64,000 bases of DNA from Takakia lepidozioides (taxonomy: Eukaryota; Streptophyta; Takakiopsida; Takakiales; Takakiaceae). Under the pieces are notes generated by a model. It was not told the origin of the DNA and ran no database searches. It was given only the letters and a program-made list of their open reading frames with translations. Shown piece by piece: positions 55,850-64,000 of the stretch (the first letter of the stretch is position 1; each line of letters opens with the position of its first letter). The DNA is taken from contig CM060731.1 of the NCBI GenBank assembly GCA_030704615.1, positions 17,854,001 to 17,918,000 on the forward strand, given 5' to 3'. A program made the translations under genes and the position numbers.

Positions 55850-57289
55850 GAGTATGTTTGCTTTACCACCACTCTCTGCTGCCTCTCACCCACGTAATTC
55901 TGAACATCGGCATGCCGACGCATGAGTCACTGCAACACAAGGCGAGGGCTGCTTCTATCTTCACATCATCAATGCCAAGTGAGCATGAATGCTCGGTTGT
56001 TTGTGCCCATTGAGATCGAGACAGTCCACTGATTTCCTCGAGCGCAAGGTGGTTGCCCCAACAACACGAGCATCAGAACAGATCAGAACCACGAATTCAG
56101 AACTGTCACGATTCACACTCCACAGTTCTTTGCAGTTGGATGTTTGCATCCTTCCCTGGCCAGTGATTTTACGAACTCAAATCATTTTTGGGAGATTCTC
56201 CAATGTCCAAGAGCTACAGTAGCTGATCGGAATGTTGTGAAGGGAAAAGTAGTAGCTCTGATAACGTTTCAGTGGCTCGAGATCAGTTTACTGCCTATCC
56301 AGATTAAGACAAGTAGCAAGAAGGAAGGGCGGAGTAGGGGTGCGCGGAGGAAGGGATGTGAAGATGATAATCAACTTCTGCTCGTCTGTCAGAGCCATAG
56401 TGAGAAGCTGCAAGCAAGTAAAATACAGGAACAAGTGAAACAGCGTGACTGCTGACACTAAACGTGTCTTCAACAGAAGACTATGCCTAGTTATTGGTAT
56501 CAGTTGATGGTGCACAAACTGTAAGTTGCGGCCCCCTTATACCCCTTTCTCAGAACAGAACTCCACTGCTGGACTTCCATGATTCTTATCAAACAGCATG
56601 TAGATCCCCTCACTGGACTCAGTGGACAGGGTCACTGCACCAAACTATGTTCCTACTTCAATCACGGTAAAATCAACAATGAGGACAAAGGAACTGCTGC
56701 AGATTGGAGGTTTCCACTCCAACAATTCCATCTTATCAGCATCACCTCAATGTTCCCCCTTCCACATAATCAGTGTGAGGGTAGTATGATCCTTAAAAGA
56801 TCAATATGAAACTCTTTGACAGATACACCTACGCCTACCTACTCAGGTTTGATGCCCTTTACTCTTTGGTATTTTCAATCACATACCTTCAGTTACTGAA
56901 GAAGTCTGTCCAACATTGTGTGCTTGAATAACTTTGGCCCCAATTGGGCTACAAGAGAATAATTGTATCCTAAAGCCTAGGGCATGGAGTGAACATTTCT
57001 TAGGCTGGAAGCTCAGTTTGAAAGGCCAACAGCATTTGGTGCCTCCTCCCAGTACTTCCCAAAATCAAATGCAGCCCAGGATAATTTGATCAATAACATT
57101 CTCCACGGGGCAGGGCTTTTTAATGAGTGGCAGAGACCAATTTGACTACCTGTAGTCAACATTGTGTGTCCAATTCCGGAGCTTCTGGTCTGTCAGTAGT
57201 GAGCTCAGAGATGGATAACAGTAACTTCAAAGGCCATACTACCAATTGGGTTGTAATCAGGGCTAGTGAAAGAGAATAGGCGAATTAAC
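55850..57289. other. spacer between the TPM and transporter genes
   Basis: It contains the upstream region of the TPM gene and the 3' flank of the transporter gene. No further gene is recognised. Confidence 0.5.
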
Positions 57290-60200
57290 CTACGATCTGA
57301 AACTTTGGGGCTTACTGCTGGCAAAAACGTTCCAGACGATGACTCCCGTCAAGTAGAAAAAGATGGATGGAGCAAAAAGTGCCAGCTGTAGAAACCAGCA
57401 ACGTGTTAGATACCCAGATCATGGATGTCAAAATCAGCTCATACAACAACATACAAAGAAGGATGCACCATGTTTAAGAATTAACCCCTGGAGTGTGTTT
57501 ACTTGTCAGAACCCACCTGTGTGATCACGCATGTCACTCCTGACCAGGATTGGTTGTTCACAGCCATGGGACCCCATCATCGAGTTTGGTGGTTTCCTGA
57601 GTAAGTCCAAGTTGCTCATGCATCTTGGTACTGACAGGTTTTGTCACCCTGGATACCCATGTGCTGGAAAGAAAGTGACGGATTAACTGGGTAAGGGTGA
57701 CCTCCTTCATACGCCTGGGTGGATTTTACCCAGCCCAGTCACAGAGCCCTAAAGTATGGGGGCCATATGCAGGAGGCTAATCCATAACTAAATAGTGAAC
57801 ACAAGTCTCTTCCAACCAAGAGGCTGTCTTGGTTACTCATGAAAGACTGGACAACCTAGAATCACATCATGATCTGACACTTATGAGGCACTCCTCCTTA
57901 TGCATCAGTCGCATCTCGTATGCATTTGAACTTTGATGCTCAGGTCTTCAACTTACATTCCATGACTTGGTTTGATCAAAGATAAGCCCGACCAATGCAA
58001 CGCCTAATACCCCCGGTATGGCACCAAATGTGTTGGTTATGCCCTGCATCCACCATCCAGATCCTTAAGTGGTTTATCACATTTCTCTCATCTGTCCCAG
58101 CGCTGCTTTGATGCACTTTCCCAATAAGACCTAGGTCTAAAATTTCTGCAGCATTTGTTCTTGCAAAAACTTCATCACTGAAAGGGAAAAACCTCCTGGA
58201 ATTATATACTGTGAAGAATGACTTGCAGTTTACAAACAAGGTCCTCAAAGAGTCCAGACTTAGAGAAGTCTCAAAGCACCCACTTTGTCCAGAACATGTA
58301 AACCATGTATGGGCTTACCAAAAGGACACTTGCATACTGGGGAGAAATATCCTGGTGTGTGCAGTACAGCCCTGAATTCCACCACCCACAAATGCTTAGT
58401 GTTCCTGTGACATACACTCTCATCTAAATCCCAAAGCAGCTAACAGAGAAACTTGACTTGTTGACCATCTCTGCGAAATGTATCAATGCTGTATTCCTCG
58501 GGGCGTACTTTCTAAGCAATAGTAAAATTTCTGGCACGGGTTTCAGCCCACCAGGTCACACACAGACACTTACACAAAAAGAGAGAGAGACCCTGACAGT
58601 TGGGAACTCTGCACGAAGTGTCAAGGAGGGCTTCTATCATGAAGGCTTACGATCCCAGAAAATAAGGTTACAACACTTCCTGGAGAACCTGATTTGATCT
58701 GTGCCTTGGGTCTGAATCTTTTTGCTCACATCTTGCATTCTAAGCAGCTTCATGTCAGAGCTGCCTTCTTATATTGTTTCATGTGTGAGTGTCTTCGGGC
58801 TTTTGGCTCTGGAGGTGGCTTGTGCTTCAAGATAGTTGTAGAAGCTCAGGCTTCTGCCTTCATTAGGGTCTTTGGCCTCCGCTGTTGTCTTTTTGGCATT
58901 TCTTATTATGGCTTAGCTCAGGTTTGCTTGGGAAGATGGTTTTCTAGTAATTTTCGATCTAGCTCTCAAGATGGAGAGAGAATGTACTCATAAGATATTC
59001 TTGGACATAGACCCCGCGCCCAGTTTGGGCGGAACAACAACGAACAGACACCACCTCTGTGAGGGGCTCACTTATGGGACTAACCATTATATAAATTCCT
59101 CTAGAGAGCCCTTCACACAAGCATCAATCTGCTGTGTGTGGGCAGCCCAAAAGTTAGACCCCAACAGGGCCAGGGCTTTAGGCTCAGCCTCGAGACTTTG
59201 AAAGTTGGTGAACACACAGAGAATGTACTCATAAGACGTGGTGAACAGAGAGAGAGAGAGAGAGAGAGAGAAAGAGTACCTGCCAGTGCAAAGCTAGACA
59301 AACCAATTCCAGTTGTAAGGATCGCTACATCAGTCCACGGATTGAGGTTTGGGGTCAAAGATGCAATCGCCATACATGTTGCAGGTGATATGAAAGCAAT
59401 GGATTGGCACACTTTCCTAACCTGCCCATTTACCCCAAAAACCATCAACTCAATATTTAGTAAACAACATGACAGTATCTACTTCTATAGTAGATGGATG
59501 TGAGTGCACTTGGAAGCAAAGAGCTTCTTACTTGAAAAGGAGATCTAAGTTTAGGACATACCAGTGAAACATCTGTTCCACTAGTGATCAAGTAATCAGC
59601 CAGAGGAGCTGCGATGCTGGTTACTGCAACTGAAGCCAAGGGTGGCAATATTGATACCTGTATTCCCATTCCAACACACATACATAGACATCATTAAGTG
59701 CTTAGAAACTGCTATTGGAAATACCACAAAATTGAAAGCCAAAAAGTGTGAACACTTGGCTTGTCAGCATTCATCAAGTCAGGCTTGCTGTGAGATCTTG
59801 GTTTGTTTGGCCAACTGCTGCAGTACCTGCCGGACGGCAAGTTTCAAATGATTCTACATCTCTTCCTTGGAGTAGCCCAGGCCCTCCTAAGAGCATTGTA
59901 ATGTCCAATCGACACATAAAAACAGTCATCCAGCTTCACCCTCACCTCAAATAAGCTGATGGCTTTGGAATGTAAAACAAACACAACCATCTACAACACT
60001 ATCACATGTTTGTATCAAGCAGATAAAAGCAAGACTCACCAAGGCCGCATGAGTGAGATCTAAATGAAGCTCATCACTGTCAGCCATGAAACATCAAGCA
60101 TATCTGTTAGTTGGCCGAATTGTCGAAAAGGGAGGGATAGAAAGGAAAAGAAGAAACTTTATAGCGTCCAAGAGAGAGAAACACAGAGACAGAGAAGATA

Positions 60201-63200
60201 TGTGCCACAGTGCAAAACTGCAGTGATTACAAAGGTAGCAAAGGAAAAAGGTAAACGGGTGACAGCTTACCTGAAATATGTGGGAAGCCAAGCAAGCAAT
60301 GTGTAATGTCCCCAGTTCCCGCAAAAGTGAGCATATATCATTGCCCACACAGCTGGACTCTTGAAAAAAGCCCTCCATGGAACTGGCTGCAAGGGTAAGT
60401 GGACACGTTCAGCAAGTTTCTCTCCTGTCATTACACATGGGAGGTAGGATCTATCAAGAAAATACTCCCAGGTTTTGGGAGTACATTTGGGAGATGTACC
60501 ATAGCGTTACTTGTCTGTAGCCATGTAGATTATGCGCCTGGTGTGGACTGCACATAAAAGGAGGAGGGTGAAGGAGAGACAGACAGAGAGAAAGAGTGTA
60601 ATTGACCATTCCCCACTCTTGAGGTTTACTTACCTGCAGGATACTGACCCTACCGGAGCTACTTCTAGGCTCTTCTCCACTATAGATAAGACTGAAAATG
60701 CCATGGCTGTCACATACATACAATGACCATCCTTTCGAGGAGACCTGAATACTGATTTAGATGCTGGCATTAACCATTAAGACAGAATGATACTAATATA
60801 CTTCTACATCGACAGACATGACTTATGTGTCTGTGGTTGCACTGGCAGTCAGACTCCAGTGGAGGCATCAACAAAGACTTGGTGCTGAGTGAGGCGGCAG
60901 GACAGAGAGGGGGAGATGTGCAGTGAGAAATCCAAGTTGAGAATATGCACAAGAATCAATATTGTCAAGCTTACCCCCTCGTCACTTGACACACTGAACG
61001 TGGCGTGGGAATTTGGAGCAACCCTTGGTTTCTCAAAGGGCTGTGCTCCATTAATCCGCCTTTGCCTAAGTTCATCATCACAATTGGTGGATGAAAGATT
61101 GCTGTTCCCTTCTGCTAGCACAGGCACGCAGCCCCCTCAGATGATTGTGGCACAAAAATCTGTAACACCCAAGGTCATTTTAAAGTACCAAACAAAGTCC
61201 AAACTATTCTCGCCATACGGGGATAAACAACGTGCTTTAGAAGAGACTTCCAACCGGCACCCAAAGTCATCCGCCCCATGGTGTTTTTGCTTGTTAGAAG
61301 GACCGGTCCTTCTACCTTGCTCATCACATGCAGACAAGAAAATCTTCAAATGTACGGGAAATCTTTTGCTCTCCAGAACTGCCACTCATGGCACACATGC
61401 AAGTTCACGTCTAAACTCAAAATCGACTTATGATTTGGAGAAGGGAAGGGAAGTGGGAGTAACCAGAGGTTTCCTGAGGAGCAGATGCCGAGTCAGAGAT
61501 GGAAACTGGCTTATATGAGTCCACTTCACTTGCAGCACTCTCAAATTTCAGGCACCTACAAGAACCCTCATCACACATAAGGCACAATGGCAAACAAGCA
61601 GGTGTGTCCCCCTGTCATGTACCCTCAGCTCCCCGCACCTAAAAGTGTCTCCCACACTAAAACAGATCCCGTCATGGATCTTGGAAGAAGAGGAGCTAAA
61701 CATGTCCTTCCATGCCAACAACCTTCGCCACAGTTTTGGTCATGAATGAGTGGTCATGAGTCTTAGTTGCACCCACCCTGCTACCCACAGGCATGGACCT
61801 CCTGCGACGTAAGTAGGTGATTTGTATACCCAGTAACCCTTGGAGCTGGGTTGACCACATAGGTGACCTGCAATATAGACCTATCGAGATTTGAAGGTAT
61901 GACCATCTAAGATGGCCATAGTGCCAAGCACTGAGCCATCCGTACCTTGATACACATGGCTGAGGTTTGTACCAGACAAGTAACATCTTCTCTAACAACA
62001 GCTTGCTGCCTCAAACACACAGACTCCCTCCCTAAAAATTTTATGAACCATGAGCTAGTGCGCAGCTAATACAGAAATAGTGTATATTAGTCGAAAATTA
62101 CAATACAACAGATTTCAGATTGAGAACAATTAACTCGACATCTTGGGGCACCAAATGGACAAGGCAAGATGTTTTTGAAGCAGTCATTATAAGGGTGAAA
62201 TTGTACCATAAAACCCCAGCGAGGCCAAATATGTAAAAGACTGATTCCCATCCAAGATTTTCAATGATGAGTGGAGCTAGAAGAAGCCTGCATGAGATAC
62301 AGAGATGCCCATGTGTCACAGAAACTCCAGCACCAAAAGATGAAATGGTCAGAAAGCTTTAAAAAGAGGAAAACTAAGCACACACACATTCACATTGGAA
62401 CTTTTCTATCCCACTGGATATAATAAGCAGGAATTACCCAGACACACTCCCGACATTCAAGCCACCGAACACCACTGCCACAGCTCTGGAACGCTCACTG
62501 ACCGGCATTGCTCTGCACCCTCTCCCCCCCACCTTCAGTCCCTTCACCTCTTCCACCTGTCAGTGGCAATATAGTATTCATAATGATGAAGGGATAGCAT
62601 AAAAGATCAAACTTCTGACTAGCTCAAATATCAGAGCACCAACCGAGCATTCACGCAAATTTAGAAGGTGACTCTCTTTTGTACTGTTGCCTCGTATTCG
62701 TTGAACAAATCAGGTAAACTCAAAACGAAAGAGAAAAATAGAAGGAACAGTCTGAAAAGTAGGGTCACAAGACAGCACATCGGCATACACCAAGAAAACA
62801 CGGGCCCTTATCAAAGCACTGACAAGGGACAACCCACACCAACACCAAAGGCATCAAACCTGGCAATAAGATCGGTGGCAGCTGACGGGGAAACACCTTC
62901 TCCTAGCCCAACCTGCCCTCCATCATGCCACCCATTGATGAGGTAACGATATCATATGGCGTAAGGACACCTTCCTTTCAAGCCAGTGAGACTCAACTGG
63001 ATTACCGCATAGAAAATTCTCCAAAATCCATCACATGTTCTATACCATTTCCAGTCTCATGTCATTCACTGGAGCAAGACAGTCTGTAGTCTCCTTTGAA
63101 ATAATACAAACACGGAAAAACATGATACCATTTACTGTGTAACAATCCACTCTTACCATTTCTTGGTAAAAGAGGTGTCCCCACTTGCGTCAAAATTTGC

Positions 63201-63506
63201 AAATGATCGTTTTAAAAGCCACTTGTTTGATTAGAAGCAGCTTCATCAGTTTGATTTGGTCATATTCTTGCCAATCTGGAACTATTATCAGGAACTCAAC
63301 ACTGAGAAAACCCCATTCTTTTTACTACAAGAAAAGAATGGACAGGTGCAGGTATCATTTCCTTTCAACATCTCCAAACACCAACGGACTGGAGAAGTAT
63401 GCTTACCAGGAGGCGGCACATAAGAAGACCAGGTAAGAAGGCTGCGACTGTGGGCACAGCTGCTGTGGCCAATGACCATACCAACACCCCTGCTTGCAAG
63501 ACCTTC
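57290..63506 (-). CDS. PHT4/SLC17-type anion transporter, 5' end missing
   Basis: A major-facilitator transporter of the plant PHT4 (ANTR) group, which moves phosphate or organic anions across plastid and other membranes. Exons, 5' to 3': 63506-63430 (VLVWSLATAAVPTVAAFLP), 62912-62860 (VGLGEGVSPSAATDLIAR), 62512-62438 (SERSRAVAVVFGGLNVGSV), 62287-62207 (LLLAPLIIENLGWESVFYI), 60691-60634, 60386-60271 (HFCGNWGHYTLLAWLPTYF), 60076-60040, 59657-59562 (LPPLASVAVTSIAAPLAD), 59421-59280, 58371-58319 (LYCTHQDISPQYASVLL), 58043-57957 (TNTFGAIPGVLGVALVGLI) and 57385-57290 with the stop TAG. Most neighbours are in phase. A linker exon near 61,105-60,973 and one between 63,430 and 62,912 are not settled. 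Start, transit peptide and first membrane helices lie beyond the window or unseen. The family is sure; the substrate is not. Confidence 0.88.
58976..59040 (-). mobile_element. LINE tail remnant, intronic
   Basis: GAATGTACTCATAAGA and GACCCCGCGCCCAGTTTGGG are the reverse complement of the LINE tail at 16,200-16,275. It lies in an intron of the transporter gene. A further short piece (AGAATGTACTCATAAGACG) is at 59,218-59,238. Confidence 0.65.
59244..59276 (+). repeat. GA microsatellite next to a splice donor
   Basis: About 13 GA units. On the gene's strand it is a CT run directly after the donor of the 59,421-59,280 exon. Confidence 0.85.
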
Positions 63507-64000
63507 CTGCATATCCAGATCCTCCAGGCTTAACCTCCCCTGGCACTCGAACATAGCCTCAATCAATTCTACCAAAACTGGTATCTACCATCTGCTCGCA
63601 TGAAAGAGGAGAGAGCACCAACGTGTCTAGAGAGCACCTAGCAACCCAACGTCTCGCTTTCAGAAGTAGCCCATCCCTGCTTCTTTATCCATATCACGAT
63701 GCACTCCTTAGACTTCAGGTGCCATAGCCTGATGGCCATAGGCTCAACTACACATATAATGGTAACTCTCCAAAGAAAAGAAAGTGTGACCTCCTACAGG
63801 CGGGAGTGTGATTTGCATGAACACCTACCAGCAGAATTGCTTCTGAGAGTAGCTGCTGAGTGAGGGGATGATGTAATCATTAATCATTGTTTGTGAATGG
63901 TGAAGGGCATAGTCCACCCAAGGTACAAATGCTGTAAACCCTTACCCAGATCCACACCTACCACAAGAGGGTCTCCTGGCTCCTGCGATTCATCATTTGG
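63507..64000. other. no exon recognised
   Basis: The upstream exons of the transporter are expected here or beyond, but no segment matches the first transmembrane helices. Confidence 0.4.

Noticed and set aside
58458-59201. Plus-strand frames in the transporter region
   Set aside because: They lie in introns and partly over an inverted LINE tail; no known domain.

Overview
The window looks like nuclear DNA of a streptophyte (a charophyte green alga such as Chara, or an early land plant). Three genes with plant-type products are cut into many short GT-AG exons, and about half of the rest is LTR retrotransposon. One complete element has a primer-binding site matching plant initiator tRNA-Met. 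The organism assignment is inference; no lineage marker was tested.

Region 1 (1-14,800) is transposon debris. A broken SWIM zinc-finger gene lies beside one end of a MULE-like element. Next come an unidentified ORF with a downstream LTR, and a Ty3/Gypsy copy cut apart by the LTR, by a 3.2 kb non-coding insert and by a complete MULE-like element with a 9-bp target duplication.

Region 2 (14,829-23,806) holds host genes. A Gfo/Idh/MocA-family oxidoreductase can be rebuilt on the minus strand from 12 exons (about 404 aa), one of them 18 nt long. Two LINE fragments sit in its introns. Divergently upstream is a decayed gene resembling a DNA N4/N6 methyltransferase, with a TAG codon inside its SAM-binding motif.

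Region 3 (26,080-50,640) is a 24-kb nest. A tRNA-derived SINE precedes an outer Gypsy element framed by two 455-bp repeats. Into that element went a piggyBac-like MITE, a chromovirus copy, a second and younger intact chromovirus inside the first one's gag, and a CACTA element in its integrase. Target-site duplications, shared LTR variants and restored reading frames show that the nest was later rearranged: an 11.4-kb block is inverted and has exchanged places with a 0.57-kb block.

Region 4 (51,000-64,000) holds two more host genes on the minus strand. One encodes a probably plastid-targeted TPM-domain protein. The other encodes a PHT4/SLC17-type anion transporter (about 12 exons seen, 5' end missing). 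Both are surrounded by LINE tails and short repeats. The oxidoreductase, TPM and transporter genes show no evident functional link to one another.
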